Counted from the stretch's first letter, positions 46,300 to 56,303 are shown. The stretch: 64,000 nucleotides of DNA from Alteromonas aquimaris (GCF_026183695.1 NZ_JAPFRD010000013.1:224973-288972); one strand, 5' to 3'. Notes: generated from the letters alone by a model not told the origin. Translations and numbers: made by a program.

Positions 46300-47400
46300 T
46301 TAACTAAGATTCACGTACTGCTGAGCGATATTAAGATGACCAAGATGGTTTAACAGGTCTTTCTTAATAGTAATGGGGTGATTAAGGGCTTTTTCTAACG
46401 CGATTGCAAGTGCTTCAGGATCGCCGACGGGTACAAGATATTCACTAAGCGGCCCGGTAAGCAGTTCATTTGGCCCGAAAGGACAATTCGTTGATACCAC
46501 CGGCGTCTGACAGATAAGTGCTTCCGCCAGCACCATCGACAACCCTTCAAAATCTGAACTTAACGCTAGACATTTAGCATGCACGATCCACGGATAGGGG
46601 TTTTGCTGAAAACCTGTAACAATCACTTGATTGCCGACCTCCATTTTGTCTGCAAGTTGCTGAATACCGTTCTGGTTAGCTCCCAGGCAAACCAGTTTAA
46701 TTTCCTTGGGTAGTTGTTTTAACGCTGTAAATAACACATCGTGGCGCTTTTGCTTGGCGAATCGTCCAATGTGAATAATATAAGGTTCAGGGGGTATTTC
46801 AGCGTTCTCCATCCTAGCAAGTTGGCGTATTTTATCAATATTGAAGGGGTTATATATTCGCGTCACGTGCGCAGGCTTGAATAAGTTAAGTGATTCCATT
46901 TCTTTTTTAAGGCCATCAGAGACGGTAATGAGCTTCTTCCCCTCTAAAACGGAAAAGAGTCGTTTCTGTCTTAGCCATTTTAATGGGCCCATTTTTCGCG
47001 CCCGTTGCAAGGTTTGCTGAACCGCATTATGAATCACGTAATAAACATTGGGTAAATTGCAGGCAGTGAGGATATAGTGGCTGTAATCCAGATTGGAAAA
47101 AATGGTTTGGAGTTTACCAAAACGATTTTCAATTTCTTTTAAGGTAGCTAATACCTCGGTCGCATGTCGCTGGCGCAGCCACGGGCTGTGTAAAGCCTTT
47201 TTGGGCTGTTCAAACACAAAATAGACAGGAATATCCTGGGGTATATCGTAAGTGGTACTCTTAGTGAGGCTAACCAGAATAGCGTTGTGACCAATTTCAT
47301 GAATGGCGCGTGCCAGTTCAATCACCACTTTTTCTGCGCCACCGCCAGCCAGCGAATCTACTACCAGTACGAAATTCAATTTATCTGTCGCCGTCAACAT
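46300..47400 (-). CDS. Glycosyltransferase family 4
   Basis: A 366-residue GT-B retaining enzyme. LVVDSLAGGGAEKVVIELAR at the N-terminus, IIHIGRFAKQKRHDVLFTAL in the centre and SDFEGLSMVLAEALICQTPVVSTNC near the C-terminus are typical. It is the first gene of a likely three-gene LPS glycosyltransferase operon. The start ATG 47400 has GGA 6 bases upstream; a TTG three codons earlier is possible. Confidence 0.9.
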   Translation of the reverse strand: MLTATDKLNFVLVVDSLAGGGAEKVVIELARAIHEIGHNAILVSLTKSTTYDIPQDIPVYFVFEQPKKALHSPWLRQRHATEVLATLKEIENRFGKLQTIFSNLDYSHYILTACNLPNVYYVIHNAVQQTLQRARKMGPLKWLRQKRLFSVLEGKKLITVSDGLKKEMESLNLFKPAHVTRIYNPFNIDKIRQLARMENAEIPPEPYIIHIGRFAKQKRHDVLFTALKQLPKEIKLVCLGANQNGIQQLADKMEVGNQVIVTGFQQNPYPWIVHAKCLALSSDFEGLSMVLAEALICQTPVVSTNCPFGPNELLTGPLSEYLVPVGDPEALAIALEKALNHPITIKKDLLNHLGHLNIAQQYVNLS

Positions 47401-47464
47401 ATTTTCCAATAATGTGTTTCGGCGCGATTATATCATTCTGCTTTGTCTTAGCGGAAAAATTTGG

Positions 47465-48139
47465 TCAAATCAATCCTCGTTGGGCAAATGAGGTAGTGTG
47501 TATATCTGCCACGATGATGTGATCAAGCACCGGCACATCAATCAATTCAAGCGCTGACTTAATTTGATGGGTAATTCGAACATCGGCCTCACTCGGTTCA
47601 GCCACACCCGAAGGGTGATTGTGAACCAATATGACCGCTGCCGCATTATCCTCAATTACCTGCTTAACAATTTCTCTGGGATATACTGCCGCACTGTTGA
47701 TGGTGCCTTTGAACATCGTTTTGTAGGCCAGTAATTGATGCTGACTATCCAATAACAATAAGCCAAACTGCTCCGATTTCTGATCTTTTAACTTGGCTTG
47801 TAAATAATCTTTGACATGCTCAGCATGACTGAAGGATTCGCGTACTTTTAACGGTTCACCTAGGTGGCGAGTGGCGAGCTCCACCGACGCTTTTAACAAA
47901 CAGAATTTGACATGACCGATACCTGAAATGGAACACAATTGATTTTTCGATGCAGTGACCACCCCTCGCAAACTGCCAAAATGGGTTAATAAGTCTCTTG
48001 CCAGGGTAACCGCGCATTTCCCATGCATACCATTACCCAAAATGATGGCAAGTAACTCCGCATCAGACAACGCTTCGACGCCTAAACTTATTAGCTTTTC
48101 TCTGGGCCGTTCCATCAGCGGCCAACTTTGTATGCTCAT
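47465..48139 (-). CDS. radC: RadC family JAB-domain protein
   Basis: A 224-residue protein with an N-terminal helix-hairpin-helix part (GVEALSDAELLAIILGNG, SISGIGHVKFCLLKA) and a JAMM metalloprotease-like domain (ILVHNHPSGVAEPSEADV). The DNA repair role once attributed to RadC is disputed. The ATG 48139 has GGGAGAA 6 bases upstream and gives the usual length; the frame reaches 48157. Its place between LPS genes and coaBC is the same as in E. coli. Confidence 0.95.
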   Translation of the reverse strand: MSIQSWPLMERPREKLISLGVEALSDAELLAIILGNGMHGKCAVTLARDLLTHFGSLRGVVTASKNQLCSISGIGHVKFCLLKASVELATRHLGEPLKVRESFSHAEHVKDYLQAKLKDQKSEQFGLLLLDSQHQLLAYKTMFKGTINSAAVYPREIVKQVIEDNAAAVILVHNHPSGVAEPSEADVRITHQIKSALELIDVPVLDHIIVADIHTTSFAQRGLI

Positions 48140-48284
48140 ATATTCTCCCTGTGGCAATACAGTCTAGTTTATCTCAAACGAGCGCCAATATAGCCTGCTC
48201 GTGCATACAGTTGCGTGTCTGACTACCCAGCTTAGATAAGTCGTGGTAGGCTTATGCCCATTTCTTATTGAGCGCACGTAAACC

Positions 48285-49490
48285 ATGTTGCTGGCAAATA
48301 AACATATTCTTCTCGGTGTCACGGGTGGTATTGCTGCCTATAAAGCGCCCGATTTGGTCCGCAAACTTACTGCACAAGGCGCACACGTCAGAGTGGTTCT
48401 CACCAATGCTGCTGCAGAATTTGTCAGTGCGATGTCTTTGCAGGCGGTGTCCGGCAATCCGGTCCACCACACCCTGTTAGATCCAGCGGCTGAAGCTGCC
48501 ATGGGCCATATTGAATTGGCGAAATGGGCGGATATTCTGTTGATAGCACCGGCCACGGCTAATTGTATGGCAAAACTGGCCCATGGTATTGCAGATGATT
48601 TGCTGACCACGTTATACCTCGCCACCACGGCAAAAGTGGTGTTAGCACCCGCGATGAATCAACAGATGTGGAAAGCCTCTGCTACGCAAGCTAATCGTGA
48701 AATTTTAGCAGAGCGTGGCGTAATAACCCTTGGCCCTGCTGATGGTGAACAGGCATGTGGGGATGTGGGCGTAGGCAGAATGCTAGAACCTATCGACATT
48801 GTGAGCCAACTCGGCCGTGCATCCACTCCCGTTTTAGCAGGAAAAAAAGTGGTCATCACTGCTGGCCCCACCCGTGAAGACCTGGATCCAGTCAGATATA
48901 TTACCAATCATAGTTCAGGGAAGATGGGCTATGCTATCGCCGAAGCGGCTGTGGCCGCAGGGGCTAACGTAGAATTGATATCGGGTCCAGTAGCATTGAC
49001 CCCGCCCGCCGGCTGCGCTATCCATCGGGCGGTAAGTGCCGCGCAAATGCATCAACAGGTTATGCAGAATATCGCCGATGCCGATATTTTTATCGCCACC
49101 GCGGCTGTTGCCGACTATCGGCCCAAGCATCTGGCAGCGCAGAAAATCAAGAAAAATAATGATGAGTTAACACTTACTTTTGTTAAAAACCCTGATATCC
49201 TTAAAGATGTAGCTAATTTGACCAACGCGCCTTTTACTGTGGGGTTTGCTGCTGAAAGCGAAAATGTGGAAACTTATGCGCGAAACAAGCTGGCCTCAAA
49301 GAAGCTAGCAATGATTGCGGCCAACGATATATCAGCGCAAGGCTTAGGTTTTAACAGTGATCGTAACGCATTACACGTCATCTGGAATGGTGGCGATAAA
49401 AAGTTACCCGCCGCCAGTAAAACAGTGTTAGCTGAAGCTCTGATAAAATTAATAGCCGAACAATATAATAAGAATAATTCGCCGTCATGA
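48285..49490 (+). CDS. coaBC: Bifunctional phosphopantothenoylcysteine decarboxylase/phosphopantothenate-cysteine ligase
   Basis: A 401-residue CoA biosynthesis enzyme. The N-terminal flavoprotein domain (VTGGIAAYKAPDLVRKL, GHIELAKWADILLIAPATAN, PAMNQQMWKA) performs decarboxylation. The C-terminal domain (KKVVITAGPTREDLDPVRYITNHSSGKMG, here named by fragments ITAGPTREDLDPVR and HSSGKMG; KIKKNNDELTLTFVKNPDIL) performs the ligase step. The gene lies divergent from radC. The next gene is slmA, 113 bases on; dut, which normally lies between, is absent. Confidence 0.97.
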   Translation: MLLANKHILLGVTGGIAAYKAPDLVRKLTAQGAHVRVVLTNAAAEFVSAMSLQAVSGNPVHHTLLDPAAEAAMGHIELAKWADILLIAPATANCMAKLAHGIADDLLTTLYLATTAKVVLAPAMNQQMWKASATQANREILAERGVITLGPADGEQACGDVGVGRMLEPIDIVSQLGRASTPVLAGKKVVITAGPTREDLDPVRYITNHSSGKMGYAIAEAAVAAGANVELISGPVALTPPAGCAIHRAVSAAQMHQQVMQNIADADIFIATAAVADYRPKHLAAQKIKKNNDELTLTFVKNPDILKDVANLTNAPFTVGFAAESENVETYARNKLASKKLAMIAANDISAQGLGFNSDRNALHVIWNGGDKKLPAASKTVLAEALIKLIAEQYNKNNSPS

Positions 49491-49603
49491 TTGTCTCATG
49501 TAGGTCGATAAAATAATAAGTAAAACTTAATAATAACGGGCGTATGCCCCTTTTAACATGGAAGCGGGTATGTACACCCGATAGCGGAGGAATGACTCAC
49601 GTT

Positions 49604-50191
49604 ATGCCAGCTGTGAAAAAAACAAATCGTCGTGCGCAAATTCTGCAGTCACTTGCAGGAATGTTGGAAACCAACCCAGGACAACGCATCACCACTGCAA
49701 AGCTTGCAGAAAAAGTAGGGGTTTCTGAAGCTGCGCTATATCGTCATTTCCCGAGCAAAGCGAGAATGTTCGAAGGGCTTATAGAGTTTATTGAAGAAAC
49801 CCTGTTTTCTCGCATCACTAAAATTATCAATGAAGAAAAAGATTCCGCAGCACGCTGCCAGCTTATTTTGCATCTGATTTTGGGTTTTGCCGAAAAAAAT
49901 CCTGGTATAACCCGTATTCTGAATGGTGATGCATTAATGGGCGAGCAAGAGAGACTCCGCGCTCGCATTGCTAAATTGTACGAACGCTTGGAACTGCAGC
50001 TCAAGCAAGTGTTGCGTGAACGCAAACTACGTGAAGGCAAGTCTTTAGCTGCCGATGAGGGCGTAATTGCTAATATGCTGATTTGTTTCACTGATGGGCG
50101 GATAAACTTATACATCCGAAGTGGTTTTACCCGTAAACCCACCGAACAATTTTCTGAACATTGGCAACTCTTAAAACAAAATTTTTTGTAG
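49604..50191 (+). CDS. slmA: Nucleoid occlusion factor SlmA
   Basis: A 195-residue TetR-fold protein that binds specific DNA sites and blocks FtsZ ring assembly over the nucleoid. It has [52 protein letters not shown] (core fragments [15 protein letters not shown] and [12 protein letters not shown]) and [21 protein letters not shown] chose ATG 49604 ([10 protein letters not shown]), which fits the family length. A GGAGG lies 13 bases upstream of it but only 1 base from an alternative ATG at 49592, so the start stays uncertain. Confidence 0.95.
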   Translation: MPAVKKTNRRAQILQSLAGMLETNPGQRITTAKLAEKVGVSEAALYRHFPSKARMFEGLIEFIEETLFSRITKIINEEKDSAARCQLILHLILGFAEKNPGITRILNGDALMGEQERLRARIAKLYERLELQLKQVLRERKLREGKSLAADEGVIANMLICFTDGRINLYIRSGFTRKPTEQFSEHWQLLKQNFL

Positions 50192-50258
50192 GCGTTGGAT
50201 ACGTGCTCAGCAACGCACGCGCTGGGCAATGTAATTTAACCAACGACATTTTACTGTG

Positions 50259-51041
50259 ATGGCATATTCCGGCACAACACTTCCTATCAGCGTCTTTTGC
50301 GTAATGCAGGACGAAGAGGACAATATTGCACGCCTGTTAAGCAGTTTACGAAACATTGATGAAGTGATACTGGTCGATTCTGGCAGCACTGATCGTACGG
50401 TTCACATTGCTAGCCAATATGAAAATGTCAATATTGTGTACCACCCATGGGAAGGCTATGCGAAACAAAAACAATATGCCATGGCCCTTTGTAAAAATGA
50501 GTGGGTACTCAATTTAGATGCTGACGAGGTACTTTGTCCCGCGTTGTATAAAAAGATCGAGCACATTATTACCTTAGACCATATCTGTGGGGTGAGGTGT
50601 GCCAGAAACGATATTTTTATTTATAAAAAGCTCTCTTCACTCACGAAACAACCAAACAACCTCAGGCTGTACAGAAAATCTCAGGCAGAGTTTGATGAGT
50701 CCGCACTCGTTCATGAAAGTGCTACGGTGACCGGTAAGATAATGGTTATCAATGAGGCATTTGATCATTATGGTTACAACGATATTGCGTCACTTTCAAG
50801 CAAGAATAATCAATATTCCACGTTAAAAAGCCAACAAAAATTTAATCGGGGTAAAAAAGGCTCATTGCTAAAACTTGGCCTGATTTTCCCTCTCACGTTT
50901 ATCAAAAAGTTCGTGCTACAGCGGTATATTTTTTCAGGTCGCAGAGGTTTCATATTATCGGTTATGGATGCCTATTATGCGTTTATGAAAGAAGCCAAAT
51001 TGTTTGAACTTGAGCAGAAATCGGAAAAACAGAAAGAATAA
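50259..51041 (+). CDS. Glycosyltransferase family 2 (WaaE/KdtX-like)
   Basis: A 260-residue GT2 enzyme resembling the LPS-core beta-glucosyltransferases WaaE/KdtX. It contains ISVFCVMQDEEDNIARLLSS, VILVDSGSTDRTVHIA, WVLNLDADEVL and a C-terminal part with a membrane-associating region (LLKLGLIFPLTFIKKFVLQRYIFSG). ATG 50259 is preferred; a GTG lies just upstream at 50256. The gene follows slmA by 67 bases on the same strand, and in E. coli-like genomes a related gene lies next to coaD. Confidence 0.88.
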   Translation: MAYSGTTLPISVFCVMQDEEDNIARLLSSLRNIDEVILVDSGSTDRTVHIASQYENVNIVYHPWEGYAKQKQYAMALCKNEWVLNLDADEVLCPALYKKIEHIITLDHICGVRCARNDIFIYKKLSSLTKQPNNLRLYRKSQAEFDESALVHESATVTGKIMVINEAFDHYGYNDIASLSSKNNQYSTLKSQQKFNRGKKGSLLKLGLIFPLTFIKKFVLQRYIFSGRRGFILSVMDAYYAFMKEAKLFELEQKSEKQKE

Positions 51042-51107
51042 AGAGCGTAATGGTAGGCCGTGCACCTAGCCTTTTAATACGTCATCTATTATCTGCGCGC
51101 AAAATAA

Positions 51108-51132
51108 AGCAGTACAAGAGAACTGTACTGCT
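51108..51132 (-). terminator. Intrinsic terminator of the M28 peptidase gene
   Basis: Nine-base arms AGCAGTACA / TGTACTGCT with a 7-base loop; on the minus strand TTTATTTT follows. It lies 16 bases past the peptidase stop and could also serve the convergent glycosyltransferase gene. Confidence 0.8.
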
Positions 51133-51147
51133 TAATGTGAGTGCATA

Positions 51148-52785
51148 TTACTTAGCATTACCAAACGTGGTACCAAAAAAGTCCCCGTCATTCCATTGTG
51201 TACGTTGCGCTTGATTCGCCAGCGTGTGACCGATTTCCGCGTTAACACGGGTAAAAGTTTTTGCCGCTTCCCAATTGAATGGCTGATTTATATCATCGCT
51301 AGGCTTGTGATAGTGCGAGGATAAGAATTCACCAAACACTTTGCTACCATCCACGTCCGGATCTTTAGACTTTAAACCTGGTACCAAAAACACTGCGGGT
51401 ATACCTTGTTTAACAAAAGCATAGTGGTCAGAACGGGTAAACAGCGCTTGTTCTGGCCAGGGATCTGCACTTAAACTCAAACCAGCATTTTGCGCGGCCT
51501 CTGAGACCGACTTTTTCATATCACTATGCTCAGCGCCAAAGGCAATCACGTCAGCAAACTCATAGGTCAGGATAGGCATATCCAGATTCACATTCGCTAC
51601 CATTGATTCAACTGGAACAGTAGGGTTGTGAGCAAAATAATCTGCACCTAACAGTCCTTTTTCTTCACCGGTAACCGCAACAAACAGCAGCGACCGTTTT
51701 GGCTTGGTGGGCATTTCACTAAATAGCCGCGCAGTTTCAAGCATAATGGCGGTACCCGACGCATTGTCCATCGCGCCATTGTTTATGTTGTCTTTTTTAA
51801 CTGTTTTTGCAATACCGATGTGATCAGAATGGGCAGAAAAAACCACATATTCATTTTTTAGTTGGGGATCAGATCCCTCGATAATGCCGGCTACATTATA
51901 GCTATTGATAGTGGTGTGGGTACTTGCCCGTTTCAGCGAAAACTCCCCAGGTAGTGTAAAGCCTGCGGGCGACTTATCTTCTTCCAGATCCGCATAAATT
52001 TTATCTAGAGAAACAGGCGCATTTGCAAACAGCTTTTTCGCCGCACTTTGACTTAAATACGCACTGCCCTGTAACTGAGGAAAACGGTTAGCAGGTTCAC
52101 CATTTTCATCTAACCAGGCCATACTTGGCGTATGCAGATAACTTAACATTGACTGATAAGGACGCACTTTTTCAGCTAGCGGCGTGGATAGTGTAATTAT
52201 TCCTATAGCGCCGTGCTCTGCTGCGTACTTTTGCTTTTGATGACCCGAAGCGAAATGGGCACCTTCCTCGGAGGGAAACGATTTGGGTTTGCCGGATAAC
52301 ATGACGACGATTTTGCCTTCCACATCCAGGTCTTGATAATCATCGTGCTGAAGCTCATTCGCTACAATACCATAACCGACAAACACCATTTCCCCCTGCA
52401 TAGACGTGGCTGTGCGCAATAAATCAGGTCCGGTAAGGTATTCTTTTGGGTACTCCAGAGTGGTTTTTTCGTCATTTACGACGAAGGAAACTTCTGGCGA
52501 TTTCTGTTCAAGTAATGCCTTTCTGAATTGAACATTTTGCATATAACCGTCGGTGCCAGCAGGCTTCATCCCAAATTTGGCAAATTCGGTGGCGATATAC
52601 AGCGATGCGATATCATGCCCTTTAGAGCCGGTATCGCGTCCTTCAAGAAGATCGTTAGCAAGAAAGAACAAATGGGATTGGATGTGGCTTACATTGGGGT
52701 TGAATGGATAATCATTTTGGCTCTCTGCATTTAGCGCTAGACTCGTTGAGCTAACCAGTGCTGCCAGTATAAGTTTTTTTAACAT
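51148..52785 (-). CDS. Exported M28-family zinc aminopeptidase with PA domain
   Basis: A 545-residue protein with a signal peptide (LILAALVSSTSLALNAESQ), a protease-associated insert (about 120-260) and an M28 catalytic domain. The zinc ligand region HSDHIG (319-324), the bridging Asp D340 in NGAMDNASG and the catalytic Glu pair E374/E375 in VTGEEKGLLG are clear. A later ligand is expected in DHYAFVKQGIPA. It should trim peptides in the periplasm or outside the cell. It is divergent from a TetR regulator 181 bases away, which might control it. Confidence 0.92.
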   Translation of the reverse strand: MLKKLILAALVSSTSLALNAESQNDYPFNPNVSHIQSHLFFLANDLLEGRDTGSKGHDIASLYIATEFAKFGMKPAGTDGYMQNVQFRKALLEQKSPEVSFVVNDEKTTLEYPKEYLTGPDLLRTATSMQGEMVFVGYGIVANELQHDDYQDLDVEGKIVVMLSGKPKSFPSEEGAHFASGHQKQKYAAEHGAIGIITLSTPLAEKVRPYQSMLSYLHTPSMAWLDENGEPANRFPQLQGSAYLSQSAAKKLFANAPVSLDKIYADLEEDKSPAGFTLPGEFSLKRASTHTTINSYNVAGIIEGSDPQLKNEYVVFSAHSDHIGIAKTVKKDNINNGAMDNASGTAIMLETARLFSEMPTKPKRSLLFVAVTGEEKGLLGADYFAHNPTVPVESMVANVNLDMPILTYEFADVIAFGAEHSDMKKSVSEAAQNAGLSLSADPWPEQALFTRSDHYAFVKQGIPAVFLVPGLKSKDPDVDGSKVFGEFLSSHYHKPSDDINQPFNWEAAKTFTRVNAEIGHTLANQAQRTQWNDGDFFGTTFGNAK

Positions 52786-52966
52786 AACTACTTCTATTCG
52801 GATGATTAATACGTTAGCAGCATAAAAGGATTTGGAGTGAAGTACAATTGGTTGGCTAACTATCCTTTTTAAGAAGTGTAAAGACTCCCGAATTATCCGA
52901 AAGCAGTTGATTATTCTTTATTTTTGACTAATCTCAAACGAAGTTTAAACAAGAATACCTAGTTTC

Positions 52967-53545
52967 ATGCCGCGTACTGCTCTCTACAATGTCGAAAATA
53001 TACTCAATCAAGCGATAGAAATTTTTTTAGAACATAGTTTCCATGGCGCCATCATGGATGAAATTATCGCGCGGACTGAATTTAATCGTCGGGGTTTCTA
53101 CCTGGAATTTGGTAGTAAGCAGGCGTTTCTATATCGTGTACTGGAGCATTATATGGAAACGCAATTGATGCCTGTGGTGAAAGAACTCGAAGGGCATCAC
53201 GGACTCAGTGCCGTCCATACCTTTTTTGCTTTGTACATTTCTCTCATTCATAAGCGCGGCTGTTTGTTGGTAAATTGTGTATGTGAGCTCGGTCGCCAGG
53301 ATCCTAAGATTCGTGAAATGGGCAGACATTATTTGGACCGGCTTCAATTTGATTTTATCGGCTGTTTGGAAAAAGCCCAACGGCTGGGAGAGCTCCCCGC
53401 ACACGTCAATGTCGAATCTGCCGCCTTACAACTCACCAGCTGCGTGCAGGGATTTGCCGCCAATGCGGTGGTAGCAGAAAGTGAAGAAGAGATGCGAATT
53501 GCAACCGCCGCATTACTTGCCCCTTTGCAGGGTTTGCAATCATGA
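52967..53545 (+). CDS. TetR/AcrR family transcriptional regulator
   Basis: A 192-residue regulator. The N-terminal helix-turn-helix is seen in VENILNQAIEIFLEHSFHGAIMDEII and RTEFNRRGFYLEFGSKQAFLYRVLEHY (core FNRRGFYLEFGSKQAF), where the usual S/T residues of the recognition helix are replaced by NRRG. The C-terminal part (about 70-192) is a ligand-binding helical domain of the group with a conserved CLLVNCVCELG. No operator palindrome could be fixed between it and the divergent peptidase gene. Confidence 0.9.
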   Translation: MPRTALYNVENILNQAIEIFLEHSFHGAIMDEIIARTEFNRRGFYLEFGSKQAFLYRVLEHYMETQLMPVVKELEGHHGLSAVHTFFALYISLIHKRGCLLVNCVCELGRQDPKIREMGRHYLDRLQFDFIGCLEKAQRLGELPAHVNVESAALQLTSCVQGFAANAVVAESEEEMRIATAALLAPLQGLQS

Positions 53546-53597
53546 TAAAATAGCCTACGTCTTCACTATCACGTTTACACATGCAGGAAGTTAATTC

Positions 53598-53924
53598 ATG
53601 AGTGGTCACTCCCCTCTTTATAGAATTCAGTTTATTAGTTCAGGCGAAAAGTATGATCTTTTTGTAAAAGAAGTTAGCCAGGGCGCCATGTTTGGGTTTG
53701 TTGAGATCGGTGGTTTTGTTTGGGACAGCCATACCAGCCTGGTGGTGGACCCCAGCCATGAAAAACTAAAAACAGAGTTTAAAGAGGTTAATCGTACTTA
53801 TATTCCTATGCATAATGTGCTGCGAATTGATGAAGTTAAGAGACAAGGAACCGCCAAAATTTCGCAACTATCTGATAAGGTAACCGCTTTTCCGAGTCCG
53901 ATCTATACGCCAAAAAAAGATTAA
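53598..53924 (+). CDS. DUF1820 family protein
   Basis: A 108-residue protein conserved in gammaproteobacteria as DUF1820. Typical are PLYRIQFISSGEKYDLFVKEV, LYGFVEIGGFVWD-like text and the C-terminal HNVLRIDEVKRQGTAKIS. It is cytosolic and without known role. RBS AGGAAG lies 7 bases before the ATG. The DUF885 gene follows 35 bases on. Confidence 0.9.
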   Translation: MSGHSPLYRIQFISSGEKYDLFVKEVSQGAMFGFVEIGGFVWDSHTSLVVDPSHEKLKTEFKEVNRTYIPMHNVLRIDEVKRQGTAKISQLSDKVTAFPSPIYTPKKD

Positions 53925-53959
53925 GATGGGCCTGCCCCTCTTTCACGTCTGGAGAGAAT

Positions 53960-55735
53960 ATGAAAAATAAGTATAGCTTCCGTTATATAGGCTTCTCTGT
54001 CCTGTTACTTGTTGTCGGTTTACAAGTCAATGCAGCCCAAAACGAGAGCGAAAAACTGTCGTCACTACTGGATGAAATCTGGCAATATGAGTTACAGGTT
54101 TCCCCGTTAATGGCCAGTCGTGAAGGGGAAGCGATTAATCAAGATAAACTTGCCGATATCTCTCCAGCAGCATTAAAGAGGCAACATCAACAGTGGCAGG
54201 AGTTTTCTTCCAGGTTAAACAAGATAAACGCCGATGCACTGAATAACTCAGAGCAAATATCCTTATTGATGCAGCAGTATCGTCTGGATAACTATATAGA
54301 TGAATTTCGCTTTAAAGCTCACTTAGTCCCTATTACGTCTGAATACGGTTTTCATAGCGCTATGGCGTCATTGCCACGTTCAATGCATTTCAAGGAGGTT
54401 GTTGATTTTGACAATTACCTGGCCAGACTGGCTGCGATAGAAACTAATTTCGCTCAACATATCGCTTATATGCGTGAGGGAATGCGCATAGGATTGATGC
54501 AGCCCAAAGCTGTATTGGCGGGATTTGAAGAAAGCGTAACGCCTTATTTAGTAGATGATCCCAGCGACAGCGATTTTTACGCGCCGTTTAAATCCATGCC
54601 GCAACATATCAGTGCTACCACACAAAAACAGTTACAAGACCGCGCCAAAAACGTGCTTGCGCAATCGGTTATTCCAGCCTACCAAGCTGTTTATGATTTT
54701 CTGGTTAACGAATATATTCCCCATGCCCGTGATGACATCGCGGCTAAAAACTGGCCTGATGGCGAAGCTTTTTACCAAAATCGGATTAAGCACTACACCA
54801 CCACTGATATGTCAGCAAAGGACATCCATGAGCTTGGTTTAAGTGAAGTTAGGCGTATTCGTGGCGAAATGCAGGCAATTGTTGATAAGTTGGAGTTTAA
54901 TGGTTCCATTGATGAGTTTATTCATTTCTTGCGCACCGACCCGCAATTCTATGCTACCTCAGCAGAAGAGTTACTTAAAGAAGCCTCATTTATAGCAAAG
55001 AAAATGGATGCCAAGCTCCCTCAGTTATTTGAGTACTTGCCCCGCACTCCCTATGGCGTGGAAGCAGTACCAGAGAGTATTGCGCCTAAATACACTACCG
55101 GTCGGTATATATCGCCTTCCCGTGACGACCAGCCCGGTTATTACTGGGTGAATACCTACGCTTTGGATAAGCGTCCTCTGTATGCGTTAACGGCGTTAAC
55201 GCTGCATGAGGCAGTGCCTGGTCATCATTTACAAATTTCGTTAGCAGCTGAAATGAAGGATTTACCCAAGGTAAGGCAAAATACTTATATTTCAGCTTTT
55301 GGAGAAGGTTGGGGCTTATATTCTGAATACTTAGGTATAGAAACAGATATGTATAAAGATCCCTATAATGACTTCGGTAGGTTAAGCTACGAGATGTGGC
55401 GAGCATGCCGTTTGGTGGTCGATACGGGTATGCATATGTTTGGCTGGTCGCGCCAGCAGGCCTTAGACTTTATGCTGACCAACACAGCGCTTTCTGAGCA
55501 TAATGTTAAAACAGAGGTCGATCGCTATATTTCCTGGCCTGCACAAGCACTGTCGTACAAAATAGGCGAAATAAAAATTAAAATGTTACGTCAGCAAGCT
55601 GAAGACAAGCTAGGCAGTCATTTTGATGTGCGAAAATTTCATCGGGCGGTGCTGGAGCATGGATCAGTTCCATTATTCATTCTTGAAAAGAATATTAATA
55701 ATTTTATTCAGTCAGAGTTATCAAAGGTAAAGTAA
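53960..55735 (+). CDS. Exported DUF885-family protein (metallopeptidase-like)
   Basis: A 591-residue protein with signal peptide (about 1-27, FSVLLLVVGLQVNAAQ). The HExxxxxH-like zinc motif LTLHEAVPGHHLQ is near residue 415-427 and AFGEGWGLYSEYLG follows with the third ligand region. Long amphipathic helices fill the rest, as in DUF885 proteins, which relate to M2/M3-like peptidases. It probably cleaves peptides in the periplasm; the substrate is unknown. RBS GGAGA lies 5 bases before the ATG. The next gene starts 4 bases after the stop. Confidence 0.9.
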   Translation: MKNKYSFRYIGFSVLLLVVGLQVNAAQNESEKLSSLLDEIWQYELQVSPLMASREGEAINQDKLADISPAALKRQHQQWQEFSSRLNKINADALNNSEQISLLMQQYRLDNYIDEFRFKAHLVPITSEYGFHSAMASLPRSMHFKEVVDFDNYLARLAAIETNFAQHIAYMREGMRIGLMQPKAVLAGFEESVTPYLVDDPSDSDFYAPFKSMPQHISATTQKQLQDRAKNVLAQSVIPAYQAVYDFLVNEYIPHARDDIAAKNWPDGEAFYQNRIKHYTTTDMSAKDIHELGLSEVRRIRGEMQAIVDKLEFNGSIDEFIHFLRTDPQFYATSAEELLKEASFIAKKMDAKLPQLFEYLPRTPYGVEAVPESIAPKYTTGRYISPSRDDQPGYYWVNTYALDKRPLYALTALTLHEAVPGHHLQISLAAEMKDLPKVRQNTYISAFGEGWGLYSEYLGIETDMYKDPYNDFGRLSYEMWRACRLVVDTGMHMFGWSRQQALDFMLTNTALSEHNVKTEVDRYISWPAQALSYKIGEIKIKMLRQQAEDKLGSHFDVRKFHRAVLEHGSVPLFILEKNINNFIQSELSKVK

Positions 55736-55739
55736 AAGC

Positions 55740-56249
55740 ATGTTTCTTGTGGTATTCAGTGTTATTGGCATACTGGTCATTGCACTCATATATTTTGTGT
55801 TAAAAGCACAAACTCACCAACGCGAATTGATGCTTGTTCGCAGCACAGCTAAATCCAATGCAAAAAAGGCACATATCGCGTTTACCAATTTGGTAACGCT
55901 AAGCAGCGAACTGCAAAATGTGTTTTCACAGCGTTTAGAGGTAGCAAACAGCAAGGGATTAATCGTAGGTGATGACTTCAATGCGGCAAAAACAGTGATC
56001 AAGTTGCTATCTGATGTGGTAATGGATTGCTGTGAGAAAGGCCGTACAGTTGAAGAAGTATTAACTCACAGGTTGAAGAACAACAATGTTTCTTTAAAGG
56101 ATGTCAAAAACTATATCAAAGGAAGGCCGAATGATGTGCGCGTGTCATGGTCTAAAAATACCCCTGAGGGGTTTATCACTGCGTGTAACCTATTTAGCCA
56201 ATCTTCATTAAATGTGAATAAAACCGATCAAAAATTAGAAGCTAGTTAA
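55740..56249 (+). CDS. Membrane-anchored protein of unknown function
   Basis: A 169-residue protein with one N-terminal helix (FLVVFSVIGILVIALIYFVL), a basic Ala/Lys-rich coiled-coil-like stretch (about 30-70) and a mixed C-terminal part (AAKTVIKLLSDVVMDCCEKG, VEEVLTHRLKNNNVSLKDV). I do not recognise a family. It is coupled to the DUF885 gene (4 bases after its stop) and followed by a terminator. Confidence 0.7.
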   Translation: MFLVVFSVIGILVIALIYFVLKAQTHQRELMLVRSTAKSNAKKAHIAFTNLVTLSSELQNVFSQRLEVANSKGLIVGDDFNAAKTVIKLLSDVVMDCCEKGRTVEEVLTHRLKNNNVSLKDVKNYIKGRPNDVRVSWSKNTPEGFITACNLFSQSSLNVNKTDQKLEAS

Positions 56250-56273
56250 TCAAAATATAATCCTTTCTAAATC

Positions 56274-56303
56274 AAAGCACGCTAAATATATGCGTGCTTT
56301 TTT
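56274..56303 (+). terminator. Intrinsic terminator before the SOS cassette
   Basis: AAAGCACGC / GCGTGCTTT with a 9-base loop and TTTTTT following. Confidence 0.87.
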
